Part shown: positions 23,410 through 36,009 of the stretch, in pieces
Layout: every line of letters starts with the position of its first letter
Numbering within the stretch: position 1 is the first letter of the stretch
NCBI GenBank assembly: GCA_030848705.1
Contig: CM061238.1
Span: 48,089,133-48,153,132, forward strand
Length of the DNA: 64,000 nt
DNA from: Heracleum sosnowskyi
Lineage: Eukaryota; Streptophyta; Magnoliopsida; Apiales; Apiaceae
Direction: 5' to 3'
Notes under the pieces: generated by a model
Database searches by the model: none
Told to the model about the DNA's origin: nothing
What the model saw: only the letters and a program-made list of their open reading frames with translations
Position numbers and translations under genes: made by a program

Positions 23410-23950
23410 TTATTTTTGAGATGTTTACAAGTTAAAATGCAGCCAGAAATTTGCTATGTTTTTCTGTGAATTAATTTTCTCAGGAAAAAGTAAAATTTTG
23501 TCTAAGTCAAAATTACTATGTCAACGAAACGAACCATTTCGTTGACAGTCTTAGCATTTTTCTGGGTGTTTCGTTGATAGCTCTTTTATATCAACGAAAC
23601 GCAGCTTTATCAACGAAATAAGACGGGACGTTAACCGCCCAATCCTGATTCGTTGATTTAGCGCAATTAATCTGAACCGTTGAAATTTGACACGTCCGTT
23701 ACCACGATCTATACATACACCCCTGTAAGTATAAATCATGGTAATACTTTAAAGGTAACGGTTATATTTTTTAAGCCAATCTAGTAATTTACATTGATTG
23801 TTGGATTTAATTTCTGAGAATTTTTGGGGGAGTATTTAAGAAATTCTATTTTCTTTAATTCTTTTTTACCTGTTCTCAAAAATTCCAAAGGATTTTCTTT
23901 CTTCTTCTCTCTAACAAGCAATTCAGTTCGAAGCTTTTCTACACTCAACA
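23410..23950 (+). promoter_or_regulatory. Pol-ORF3 spacer with motif cluster and probable ORF3 promoter
   Basis: Seven motif copies lie at 23521-23684. Two pairs form perfect inverted repeats: 10 bp (23520-23529 with 23537-23546) and 12 bp (23568-23579 with 23589-23600). Downstream come TATAAATC near 23730, TATTTAAG near 23833 and a CT-rich tract (TTTCTTCTTCTCTCT) before ATG 23951. Together these look like an internal promoter for ORF3. The inner copy has the same layout at 32120-32659. Confidence 0.55.
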
Positions 23951-26445
23951 ATGGCACCCATAGTCAAGCTTATGTCTGCTGGAGGGTTTATCTATGAGAA
24001 AAACAACTCCATCCCCTTTGTTGTCAAGGAAAGCCCAAACAACATCTTTTTCAAGATGATGGACTTCATGAAGAATTGCAAGTTGAGCTATGCAATGTTT
24101 CACTCTACACCACTCTACAATGAGATAATCGAGGAGATTTGGACCTCATGTGAGTATAGTGGGACAAATTGCACTTTGCAATTCACCATCCAAGGTAATG
24201 AGTATATAGTTAATTCTGATGTATTGCAAGCATGTCTACATATTCCTGAAAATAACTGTAATGCTTTGCCTACAAACACTGAAATTGTTAACATGCTAAA
24301 TTCTATAAACTACTCATTGCCTACTGATAATTTGGGTAAGATTATTAGGAGAGGTTTGGTTAGAGAATACAGTTACTTAGCTGATGCATTCATAAAGGTA
24401 TTTTCTGGCAAAATTAGTAATTTTGATGCATTAACTAATTCCATGTTAATTCTCTTAACCATGCTCCTAACTGATAGATATTATAACTTTAGCACCCAAC
24501 TTATGTATGAAATTGGTGCTAAGTTGGGTGATAAGGCAAATAGGAAAAAGAATATCTATTATGCTAGGTTTTTGATGATGTTGGCTAACCATGTTAGTCC
24601 AGCACCATTAGTTATCTCTAACCCTGTTTCCAGGTTTGAGTGTTTTGTGCATGAGAAGAGGGTTTTGACAGATATCCTGAGACTTAACCACAATGGTGAT
24701 GTCCCAGTGGTGTATCTGCCCATCATTGAGGTAACTTCTTCTAACCCTGTTAGTATAGTTGCTACTTCTATTGTTTCCCCTACCAATGTTGCTATGGAGT
24801 CTGTAGCTATGTCCCAACAGGCTCCTGCCCAAGCAGCAAAACCTAAATCTAAGAAATCCTCAAAGCCAACCTCAGGTGCTTCTCAAAAGGCACCTGTTGC
24901 AAAAACTACTTCACAACCTAAGGGGAGTGATTCTGGAGCTGTAAGAGGTGAGGGAAGGGGTGAACATCAAAGAAACCCCAAGAATAAGGAAGGAAAGGAT
25001 AGTGTGTCCGAACCAAGCCCCATTGTGTCTTCCCAACAAGGCACAATGAGTAAAATGGATTTAAACACAAGTCTAGTTGCATCCTCCCAAAAGGATGTGA
25101 TTATTGAAACAAGCTCTCCTCCAAGAGCACACTCCAAGAGGGTAAGGGACACTTCAAGCCCACAATCTACATTTTCCCAATATAAAAGGAGAGTGAAGCA
25201 AAAATCCAAGGGTACACAGGGTGCACACACTCTGGAAGCAACACTTCCAGTTTCACAAATTCAGTTTGATGTAACCCCTATTATTACTCTGGGGTTACAG
25301 TCCCATTCTCTAAACATCAACCTTGAACTATCTCCATCAAATTCACCAACTCAGTCTTTAGATGTGGACATGATCCATTCATCTATTCCTGATTCTCCAA
25401 CTCTTATCTTGGAGAAGCCCCACTCTGAAGCTGGTGGCCATCACTTGTTAAGTGATTTGTTGGGCCATCAACCAACTTTTTCTGAAGTTGCAAGAGGATC
25501 TGTGGACCAATCTCTAAAATCAATCACCACAGATTCTACTGTAATTTCACTTTCTCAAAGTGCTTTATTGACTTCATCAACGAAACAGTCTCTTTCGTTG
25601 ACAAGTGTTTCTCCATCAACGGTATCCATACCGTTGACAGTTCAAACTACCATTCCGTTGATAGGTCATTCTACACCCCTTATTGCAAATCAAGTTGTTT
25701 CCACAACTAGTGTAGATGACCTGGTGGTAGTTGAGACACTTTTAGGTTTGAGAGGGAGTGAAATTGAGAGGCTGGCTTGCAGCCAGGCAAAAGGAGAGAA
25801 TGAGAGTGAGAGGCTGGCTATTTCTTCCAGCCAGGCAAAAGGAGAGACTGAGGGTTCCACCTTAGTAGGTGAAGGTGAGGGTGTGAGAGGTGTGAGCCAT
25901 GGGGAGTCCATGATGCAAGAAAATAGAGGAGAGAGAGAAGGGACTACAGGAGCAGCAAGGGAGGAGGCAGCCATTGCTAGTGAGTTAATGAGGGTCAATG
26001 AGGGAGAAAAGGAACTTACTTTCCAAAAGCATTATCAACAAACTATGGATAGTATTTCCCTGGATCCTGAGACCTTTACTCACCATGTGCCAGCCTATCA
26101 AATTATGGCTCAACAGGGCAATGTGGAGGCAGAGAGGTCACTAAACCTAATTCATACAACTGCATCAATGCAAAGAGCAAAGGATGCCTTGACCAATCTA
26201 TCTCCAACAGCTGCAGCAAGTGGAGACTTTGACTTTTCTGATGATGAGGACAACTTTGGTGACAATCTACAGGTGGCCAGTACTTCACAGACTGGGACTT
26301 CTGTGGTGCCTCCTAGACCAAACTGGCTTTCTCAGGATATGCAAGGAAGATGCACTCTAGATGCTGCTGTCTCAAGGCAGTACACTGAGGCATATCTAGC
26401 TCATGAGTCTGAAAATGCAAGGGACAAGAAATTCTACAAGGCCAT
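23951..26445 (+). pseudogene. ORF3 of outer Copia A, 5' part (split by the inner element)
   Basis: First 831 codons of an ORF that continues at 39572; together 1,495 codons plus stop. Residues about 15-230 form a conserved folded domain (NCKLSYAMFHSTPLYNEI, EEIWTSCEYSG, ADAFIKVFSGKI, RKKNIYYARFLMMLANH). A related domain occurs in family B ORF3. It resembles the domain annotated as putative plant transposon protein, but I cannot search. Residues about 270-560 are Ser/Pro/Thr/Lys-rich and probably disordered. A Gln/Glu/Ser repeat (RLAISSSQAKGE) follows. There is no signal peptide or membrane segment, so it is not an envelope. The function is unknown. The motif cluster at 25576-25664 lies in the disordered part. 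Confidence 0.85.
25576..25664. repeat. Motif cluster inside ORF3 (5' part), outer Copia A
   Basis: Five copies, two plus and three inverted, within 89 bp of the Ser/Thr-rich region. The inner copy has five at 30409-30494. Confidence 0.85.
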
Positions 26446-27466
26446 TGTTATTCCCAAATGACCTAACAGAATTGTAGAAGGGGGGGTTGAATACAATTCT
26501 TGATATTTTCTTGAAACTAAAACACTTTATAAAATAAAACTGAACTGAATAAATAAAAACACAAGATATAAATAATTCAGTTGGATTATTTGATGATCCA
26601 ACTGAAGTGTTTTTATTGCGGAAATAATCTGTGATACAAAAGTACACAGCTGCTCAGTTACAAGGTTGTAGAGAAGAATTGCTCTCAAAATAGCTAATAC
26701 AATCTATTTGTGTTTCTTCTCTCACACTTTTTAAAGTAACTGCTACACTTGGTTATATATCCCAAGTTTACAATTCTACGTTTGGTTAAACTAAAGAATA
26801 ATAGTAGTAACCATCAGTAGCTTGCTTTTCATTCCTTTTGTCCAATGGTCCTTGGAGATCTTAGCTTTTGTCTTCATGCTCATTATAATCATTCCCAAGA
26901 GCCTTATTGGAAATTGGAATGTTTCCTTATTTCCAGTATCCACTTTGATGGCTTCCAATGCACAGTACACTTCCATATCTCCTTTTAGATCTGTTCAGTA
27001 AACTGTCACTATCACTTTGTCAACTGTTCAAAAAGCAACATTGATTCGTTGATAGCAAGGAGATGTGTTTCGTTGATAGCTTCATTCTTCATTTCGTTGA
27101 TGGTGTTTCCCTCGTTTCGTTGATGGGTAAACTCCATACCGTTGACAGAGTAATCTTCATACCGTTGACATGTCTTCACTTAGGCAGAATTACAAGGCAT
27201 TACATATTTACAATTAACCAACCTATTTTGCCTATCTAGTACATAGTCAACATGACTTAGAAAACCTATCTAAAACATATAATAGAATGCCTATCATACT
27301 GTGAAGTATTGTACAATGCAATTGCTACAACACTCATTTCGTTGATGAGCTTCCTGTCAACGAAACACTGCTAAGCATGCTATTTCGTTGACAGCTACAA
27401 AATTGACTTTACACAAATTCTACTAAGTGTTTTATGCTTATCATCAAGAACAACATATTCCTAACA
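26446..27466 (-). repeat. 3' LTR of inner Copia A
   Basis: 1,021 bp, plus strand TGTTATTCCC to TTCCTAACA. It carries nine motif copies (27043-27394) in U3 and the conserved hairpin at 26576-26606. Confidence 0.95.
27043..27394. repeat. Motif cluster in U3 of inner 3' LTR
   Basis: Nine copies: five TTCGTTGATRG or TTTCGTTGATGR types, two TACCGTTGACA, and one TCAACGAAAC with one TTTCGTTGACAG. Repeated in the other inner LTR at 39143-39494. Confidence 0.85.
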
Positions 27467-27481
27467 ATCTCCCCCAATTTA
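27467..27481 (-). other. Polypurine tract of inner Copia A
   Basis: Minus strand AAATTGGGGGAGAT directly before the 3' LTR. The outer element has the same tract at 41737-41750. Confidence 0.85.
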
Positions 27482-27652
27482 TGACTGATAGAATAACAGC
27501 CATAAATCAAGAGACTTGATGATAACAAAAACACTCAGATACATCATAAATTACAAAAGTAGAAAATGTATTAAGCTTCAAAACTTTATAGACAAAATAT
27601 AAGACTTACAAGACTAATGCCCACAAGTGCTCCTTTAGTCTGAGCAAATGTT

Positions 27653-30600
27653 TCATCTGTGACTTCTTTGTGGCATAGTCTTCTTCCCTCTCTTGGAGTT
27701 GTTTTCCTCAATCTGGGCCTGTAGTCTTCTGTAGAAGATTTTCTCCTCTTCATCTTGATCACCAAGCTTGGATTGCATCAGCTTTAGAGTTTGATTAGAT
27801 GCCTTCTCCAGCTGATCTTCCATTCTGAAGAATCTTCTGCAGTTGTCCTTGTCCTTAAACTCCATCATCCAATAGGGTTGAAGATGGATTTTCTTTCCTG
27901 TTGAGGGAACTCTAAGTATCCTGGGAAGAGCCTCAGGCTTGTTCCAGCTAGCCTTTATCTGACAGATTTTGGAGACCACCTCAGACTTGGCTGTTTTGGT
28001 GAAACCAAAGTCCTTTTTCAAGCATCTAAACACTGAGAGTAGTGTTTGATAGTCTTCTCCTAAAATTCTGTAGAGAGGCCACACTTGTTCTCTACCTCCC
28101 TTGAATATGAACACTAGTCTTTCAGGCAACTTTTGAGAAGCTGCAATTCCCCTTACTTCCACCAGGTTGTCTAAGTCAAGATGTAGACTGGATTCTTCCC
28201 TGATGTCAGCAATGTACATGCAGTCCTCTGGGTTTGAAGGGGGTTTTTGAGATTGTGGCTTTCTCACAAAAGCAGGCTTTGCTTTGACAGGCCTCTTCTT
28301 TGTCTTCATTGGTTGGTCCTTTTCTAACAGGAACTTTGGAAAGTATGCCTCATCAAAATCAATTGGTTCCTCTTTTGGCATGATTGGTTGATCATGAAAA
28401 TTGACAGGATGTGCAGGATCACAGGCCAACTTTCCCTCAAAAACTGGATTAGCAATTGTTGGAGGTGCAATAGGTAAAGAAGAGTCTGATGCAGTACTCT
28501 GAGAATCAGCACTCTCAAAGTCTATGTTTCTCCTAGCTCTCTCTTTGGGTTGCCTTGTGCTCTTCTTTGAACTCCTTTCCTCTCTAGTGCTTTCCTCTTG
28601 CTTCCTTTCTTCTTCATCTAGAGCTTGAGCTACTGCAAGAGCTTGCATAGCTGCTCTTTCTGATTCCTCAGCCTTGGCTTCAGCAAAGTTTGGATGACCA
28701 GCCCAAACACAGATTTGCTGTCCATTCCTGTAGACAATTGCCCTTTGCTTCCTTATCTCATAATCATTACTTTCCTTGCTTTTTGTGATGAGTAGACCAA
28801 GAAGCTTGTGCTCATCTGGATAAGGTGCAGGATAGAAAGTCCTTGCTATGTTTTTGCCCTTTGGTTTAGCAGGGGACTTGGGAGATAGGCTTCTTTGAAT
28901 TGTAGCTTGTTCCACATCCCTAATGCATGAAGTTTGTCCTTTTTCCTTCCTTGGTCCTTGAGTGACTCCATGTAGAAGGGGCTCTTGTTGATAGAAAGAA
29001 TTTGTCTGTGGCTCCCATTCCGTTGATGCTATTGCCATGGCATTCGTTGATGGCTGTTCCGTTGATGGATTTGAGTCCTTATCTTCAGTAATCTTCTTGA
29101 ACTTTGCTTCTATGTTGGACCAATGTTCTTTGATTTGTTCTGCAAGTCTCATCCTCATAGAAGCTTCTTGTATAAGGTCAATACCATCCTTTTGCTGCTT
29201 GCCAAGCTCCCCCATTGCTAATGGCTCCTTTGGTAGGGAAATGGCTGGAACCATAACCTTGGTAATTTGAATGTCTAGCTCCTTAGATTTCTCCCCCTTT
29301 TTGTTATCATCAAAAGAGATGGCTGGGAGTCCTTGAGCTGCCACTAGCTGGGCCAATAGTTGTGTTTGTTTCTCCTGTTCCTTTTGCATCTGTGATAGAG
29401 TGGCTTCCACCTTGTCCACTCTAGAAGAGAGAGTCTTCAAGGAGGACTCCACTTCAGGTTCTTTAGTGAAAAACCTGTTCATCCTGGACACAGTGAGAGG
29501 AGGAAGCTTTTCATCTAGCCTCCTATCATTAGCAGCCCTAAGGTTGCTGATTGAATCCTTGATCTCTGTAGCCTCAATCCTTGTCTGCAACATTTGTAGC
29601 CTTTGAATTTCCAGAGAATCCATTATGGCTTTGTAGAATTTCTTGTCTCTTGGTCCTGCAGACTCATGAGCTAGATATGCTTCTTTGTACTGCCTTGTGA
29701 TAGCAGCATCCAAATTGCTTCTACCATGCATATCTTGAGAAAGCCAGTTTGGTGTAGGAGGCACCACAGAAGTCCCAGTCTGTGCAGTAGTGTCCACCTG
29801 TAGATTATCACCATAGCTGTCCTCATCATCAGAGAAATCAAAGTCTCCACTTGCTTCAGCTCCTGGAGGTAGATTGGTCAAGGCATCCTTTGCTCTTTGC
29901 ATTGATGCAGTTGTGTGAATTAGTTGTAGTGACCTCTCTGCCTCCACATTGCCCTGTTGAGCCAAAATTTGATAGGCTGACACAGGATGAGTAAAGGTCT
30001 CAGGATCCAGGGAAATACTATCCAGAGTTTGCTGATAAACCTCTTGGAAAGTAAGTTCCCTTTCTCCCTCACTGACCTCCATTAACTCATTAGCAATGGC
30101 TGCTTCCATCCTTATTTCTCCTGTAGTCCCTTCTCTCTCTCCACTCTGTTCTTGCATCATGGGCTCCCCATGGCTCACACCTCTCACACCCTCACCTTCA
30201 CCTTCTAAGGTGGAACTCTCAATCTCTCCTTTTGCCTGGCTGGAAGAAATAGCCAGCCTCTCACTCACATTCTCTCCTTTTGCCTAGCTGCAAGCCAGCC
30301 TCTCAGTTTCACTCCCTCTCAGTCCTAGAAGTGTCTCAACTACCACTAGATCATCTGCACTAGTTGTGGGAACAACTTGATTTTCAATTAAAGGTGCAGA
30401 GTGAATTATCAACGGAATGGTAGTTTGAACTGTCAACGGTATGGATACCGTTGATGGAGAAACACTTGTCAACGAAATAGACTGTTTCGTTGATGAAGTC
30501 AAGAAAGCACTTTGAGAATGAGAAATTACAGTAGAGTCTGTGGTGATTGATTTTAAAGAATGGTCCACAGATCCCCTTGCAACTTCAGGAAAAATTGGTT

Positions 30601-32119
30601 GATGGCCCAACAAATCACTTAACAAGTGATGGCCACCAGCTTCAGAGTGGGGCTTCTCCAAGATTAGAGTTGGAGAATCAGGAATAGATGTATGGATCAT
30701 GTCCACATCTAAAGATTGAGTTGGTGAATTTGATGGAGATAATTCAAGATTGATGTTTAGAGAATGGGACTGTAACCCCAGAGTAATGATAGGGGTTACA
30801 TCAAACTGAATTTGAGAAACTGGAAGTGTTGCTTCCAGTGTGTGTGCACCCTGTGTACCCTTGGACTTTTGCTTCACTCTCCTTTGGTATTGGGAAAATG
30901 TAGACTTTGGGCTAGAAGTGTCCCTTACCCTTTTGGACTGTGCTCTAGGAGGAGAGCTTGTTTCAATAATCACATCCTTTTGGGAGGATGCAATTAGACT
31001 TGTGCTTAAATCCATGTTACTCATTGTGCCTTGTTGGGAAGACACAATGGGGCTTGGCTGGTACACACTAACCTGTCCTTCCTTATCCTTGGGGTTTCTT
31101 TGATGTTCACCCCTTCCCTCACCTCTCACAACTCCAGACTCACTCCCCTTAGGTTGTGTGGTAGTTTTTACAACAGGTGCCTTTTGAGAAGCACCTGAGG
31201 TTGGCTTGGAGGATTTCTTTGATTTTGGTTTTGTTGCTAGGGTAGGAGCCTGTTGGGTCACAGCTACAGACTCCATAGCAACATTGGAAGGTAAAACAGT
31301 AGAGGTGTTAGCTACACTAACAGGGATAGTAGTAGTTACCTCAATGATTGGCAGATACACCACTGGAACATCACCATTGTGGTTCAGCCTGAGTATGTCT
31401 GTCAATACTCTCTTTTCTTGCACAAAGCACTCGAACCTGGCATTAGGGTTAGAGATAACTAATGGTGCTGGACTAACATGGTTAGCCAACATCATCAGAA
31501 ACCTAGCATAATAGATATTTTTCTTCCTATTTGCTTTGTCACCCAACTTAGCACCAATTTCATACATAAGTTGGGTGCTAAAGTTGTGATATCTATCATT
31601 TAGAAGCATGGTTAGGAGAATTAACATAGAGTTAGTTAATGCATCAAAATTACTAATCTTTCCAGAAAAGACCTTAATGAATGCATCAGCTAAATAACTG
31701 TATTCTCTAACCAAACCTCTCCTAATTATTCTACCCAGATTATCAGTAGGCAAAGAGTAGTTTATAGAATTTAACATGGTAGTTATTTCAGTGTTAGTAG
31801 GCAAAGCATCACAGTTATTATCAGGAATATGTAAACATGCTTGCAAAACATCAGAATTAACTATGTACTCATTACCTTGAAGAGTGAATTTTAGTGTGCA
31901 GTGTGTTCCACTATACTCACATGAGGTCCAAATTTCCTCGATTATCTCATTGTAGAGTGGTGTAGAGTGAAACATTGCATAGCTCAACTTGCAATTCTTC
32001 ATGAAATCCATCATTTTGAAGAACAGACTGTTCGGATTTTCCTTGACAACAAAAGGGATGGAGTTGTTCTTCTCATAGATGAACCCTCCAGCAGACATAA
32101 GCTTGACTATAGGTGCCAT
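27653..32119 (-). pseudogene. ORF3 of inner Copia A, about 1,488 codons, one amber codon
   Basis: Uninterrupted by insertion, so it shows the full plan. The conserved N-terminal domain is at about residues 15-230 and the long disordered Ser/Thr/Pro region at 270-610. TAG at 30284-30286 replaces a glutamine codon present in the outer copy. Next comes a coiled coil (LEIQRLQMLQTRIEATE, then SRVDKVEATLSQMQKE). A small domain around RAIVYRNGQQICVWAGHPNF follows. The conserved C-terminal block of about 250 residues has CMYIADIREESSLHLDLD, KGGREQVWPLYRILGED, LQPYWMMEFKDKDNC and a basic tail RGKKTMPQR. The size is unusual for a post-pol ORF. No catalytic motif is recognised. Nuclear action is a guess from the basic tail. 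Confidence 0.85.
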
Positions 32120-32659
32120 TGTTGATTAAAGGAAAGCTTCGAACTGAATTGCTTGTTAGAGAGAAGAAGAGAGAAAAAGCCTTTGGAATTTTTGAGAACA
32201 GGTAAAAAGAAATAATAAGAATAAAATTTCTTAAATACTCCCCCAAAAATTCTCAGAAAATGAATCCAATAATAAATGTAAATTACTGGATTGGCTTAAA
32301 AATATAACCGTTACTCTTAAAGTATTACCATGATTTATACTTACAGGGGTGTATGCATAGATCGTGGTAAAAGACGTGTCAAATTTCAACGGTTCAGATA
32401 AAAAGCGCTAAATCAACGAATCAGGATTGGGCGGTTAAAGTCCCGTCTTATTTCGTTGATAAAGCTGCGTTTCGTTGATATAAAAGAGCTATCAACGAAA
32501 CACCCAGAAAACTGCTAAGACTGTCAACGAAATGGTGCATTCCGTTGGCATAGTAATTTTGACTTAGACAAAATTTTACCTTTTCCTGAGAAAATTCATT
32601 CACAGAAAAACATAGCAAATTTCTGGCTGCATTTTAACTTGCAAATATCTCAAAAATAA
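32120..32659 (-). promoter_or_regulatory. Pol-ORF3 spacer of inner Copia A with motif cluster
   Basis: Six motif copies at 32386-32547 plus one degenerate (TTCCGTTGGCA). They include the 12-bp inverted repeat GTTTCGTTGATA with TATCAACGAAAC, preserved from the outer copy. Closer to ORF3 are a TATAAATC-like sequence and a pyrimidine-rich leader. Confidence 0.55.
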
Positions 32660-35600
32660 TTAAGAGAAATTTAGCATACCTAGCTCACTTACTAATCTTG
32701 AGAATGTTGATTCATCAAGTGGCTTGGTAAAGATGTCTGCAAGTTGTTGTTCACTTGGAACAAAATGTAACTCCACAGTACCATTCATAACATGTTCTCT
32801 AATGAAATGGTACTTGATGTCAATGTGCTTGGTCCTTGAATGCTGCACTGGATTCTCAGTAATGGCAATGGCACTAGTGTTGTCACAGAAGATAGGAATT
32901 TTCTCAACTCTTAATCCATAATCAAGTAGTTGGTTTTTCATCCATAAAATCTGTGCACAACAACTTCCAGCTGCAATATACTCAGCCTCAGCTGTGGAGG
33001 TAGAAATTGAGTTTTGTTTCTTGCTGAACCATGACACAAGCTTGTTTCCTAGGAATTGACAGGTTCCAGTTGTACTTTTCCTGTCAATTTTACATCCTGC
33101 AAAATCTGCATCTGAATAACCAATTAGTTCAAAACCAGATTCTCTAGGATACCAAATGCCAAGGTTTGGTGTTCCTTTGAGATATCTGAAAATTCTTTTA
33201 ATAGCAACTAAATGGGATTCTCTAGGATCAGCCTGAAATCTAGCACATAGACATGTAGCAAACATAATATCAGGTCTACTAGCTGTTAAATATAAAAGTG
33301 AGCCTACCATGCCTCTGTAACTTGAAATGTCCACAGATTTTTCCTTAGTATTCAATTCAAGTTTGGTGGCAGTAGGCATGGGAGTTTTGGCAGGAGAGCA
33401 TTCCATTAGGTTAAACTTCTTTAATAAATCATGAATGTATTTTGTTTGACTAATGAAAATGCCTTCATTAACTTGCTTTACTTGTAGACCAAGAAAGTAA
33501 GTTAATTCTCCCATCATGCTCATTTCATACTTACTTTGCATAAGCTTGGCAAACTTTTGACAAAGTTTCACATCCGTAGACCCAAAGATTATATCATCTA
33601 CATAAATTTGAACAAGTAAAGTAGAGCCATTTACAACCCTGTGAAAAAGAGTTTTATCTACAGTACCTCTAGTGAAAAGATTCTCAAGGAGGAACTGTGA
33701 GAGAGTGTCATACCATGCTCTAGGTGCTTGTTTCAAACCATAGAGTGCTTTGAGAAGGAAGTACACATAGTCTGGAAAATCATCATCTTCAAAACCAGGA
33801 GGTTGACTTACATACACCTCCTCTTCCAATTCCCCATTCAGAAAAGCACTCTTCACATCCATTTGATAGACCTTGAAATTGGCATGGGCTGCATAGGCTA
33901 GGAAAATCCTTATTGCTTCTAGTCTTGCAACAGGAGCAAAGGTTTCATCAAAATCAATTCCTTCTTCCTGTGAATAGCCTTTTGCAACCAATCTAGCTTT
34001 GTTCCTTGTGACTATGCCATTTTCATCCATCTTGTTTCTGAACACCCACTTTGTGCCTATAACACTCCTGTCATTAGGCCTGGGCACCAGCTTCCAAACA
34101 TTGTTTCTCTCAAATTGGTTTAGCTCTTCTTGCATGGCTAAAACCCAATCTGGATCTAGAAGTGCATCCTCAACTTTCTTTGGCTCATCTTGAGACAGAA
34201 AGCTACTATATAGACATTCTTCTTGAGTTGCTCTTCTAGTTTGGACTTTTGAAGAGACATCACCTATAATAAGTTCAAAGGGATGATCTTTAGTCCATTT
34301 CCTTGAGGGAGGTAGATTTGCTCTTGAAGACGTAGCTTCATGATCATGATTGCCTTGATTGGATATTTGTCCTTGAGAAACTCCCCCTGAGTTTGTTGTC
34401 CCTAATTGATCACTTCTAGAAGCATTCCTATGACTATCAACGGTATGACCGTTTTGGCTGTCAACGAAACGCTCATTCTGACTATCAACGAATCCACCAC
34501 CATGACTGTCAACGAAATGACCATTTGGTCGGCTAGCTGCTATCCTTTTTAACCTTAATGCAGCAATTTCATCTTCACTGCTGCTTTCATCTGTGCTAGA
34601 TACAACAACTTTAGGCTGTTTCTCAGTAGCCTTATCATGATTCACTTGTTCTCCTTCCTCATTCTCAAAAGAGAGACTTTCATGGAAACCTTCATCACAG
34701 AGACCTTGTATTTTGAGATCATCAAAAACAACATGTACAGATTCCATAACAATGTTGATTCTGAGATTAAAGACTCTGTAAGCTTTCCCTGCTGCATATC
34801 CCACAAATATTGCTTCATCTGCCTTTGCTTCAAATTTCCCCAAATGCTCAGTTTGATTTCTCAGAACAAAGCACTTGCATCCAAAGACATGAAGAAAATC
34901 TAATAGTGGCTTCTTTCTTTTGAGTAACTGATAAGGGGTCATTCCTTTGGCCTGATTAATCAAAGAAATATTTTGAGTAAAGCAAGCTGTGTTAACTGCC
35001 TCAGCCCAAAAATATGTAGGTAACTTTGATTCATCTAGCATTGTCCTTGCAGCTTCAATAAGTGTTCTATTTTTCCTTTCAACTACACCATTTTGCTGTG
35101 GTGTTCTTGCTGCTGAAAACTCATGCAAAATACCATTTTCTTCACAGAACACCTTCATGCTTGAATTCTTGAATTCTGTCCCATTGTCACTCCTAATCCT
35201 TCTTACTTTGAAATCAGGATGATTGCTTACCATCTTGATGTGATTGATAATGATTTCACTTGCCTCATCCTTAGAGTGCAAAAAGAAAGTCCATGTAAAT
35301 CTAGAAAAATCATCAACAATCACAAGACAGTATTTCTTCTTTGAGATGGACATAACATTTACAGGGCCAAATAGGTCCATATGAAGCAATTCAAGCTGCT
35401 GGACAATTGATGACACTGTCTTACTTTTGAATGATGCCTTCTTCTGTTTTCCCTTTTGACAGGCATCACACAAACCATCCTTGGAGAACTCCACCTATGG
35501 AATTCCTCTAGCAAGATCTTTCCTCACCAAATCATTCATAACTTTGAAATTCAGATGGGATAACTTCTTGTGCCATAACCAACTTTCATCCTTGCTTGCC

Positions 35601-36009
35601 TTGCTGAAAAGACAAGTGATGGTGTCTGAACTTGTGCTACTAAAGTCAGCAATGTACACATTCCCTCTTCTGAATCCAGTCATTACCACATTGTTGTTTC
35701 CTCCTTTAGAAACAACACAGGCTTCTTTTGAAAAAGTAACTAAAAATCCTTTGTCACAAAGTTGGCTGATACTAAGCAAGTTGTGCTTAAGACCATCCAC
35801 CAATGCAACCTCATCTATGATGACATTCTCTTTTGAAATCAAGCCATATCCCTTTGTGTAGCCTTTGCTGTCATCTCCAAAAGCAATACAAGGGCCAGCT
35901 CTTTCCTGAAACTCTGTGAGCAGGGTAGAATCACCAGTCATGTGTCTTGAACAACCACTATCCAAGTACCAAAGATTCCTTTTGTCTCCCTGCACACAAT
36001 AAAACCAAA
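32660..36009 (-). pseudogene. Pol of inner Copia A, one amber codon
   Basis: Protease (LDSGCSRHMTG), HHCC finger, integrase, RT (YVDDIIFGS) and RNase H (SDADFAGCK, STAEAEYIAAG, DNTSAIAI) are all present and otherwise undamaged. TAG at 35495-35497 falls between the HHCC-finger region and the CDACQKGK cysteines; the outer copy reads CAA there. The frame is -1 relative to gag and follows an acceptor-like TTGTGTGCAG ending at 35990 (minus strand), just after the gag stop. Apart from the amber codon this looks like a functional enzyme set. Confidence 0.93.
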
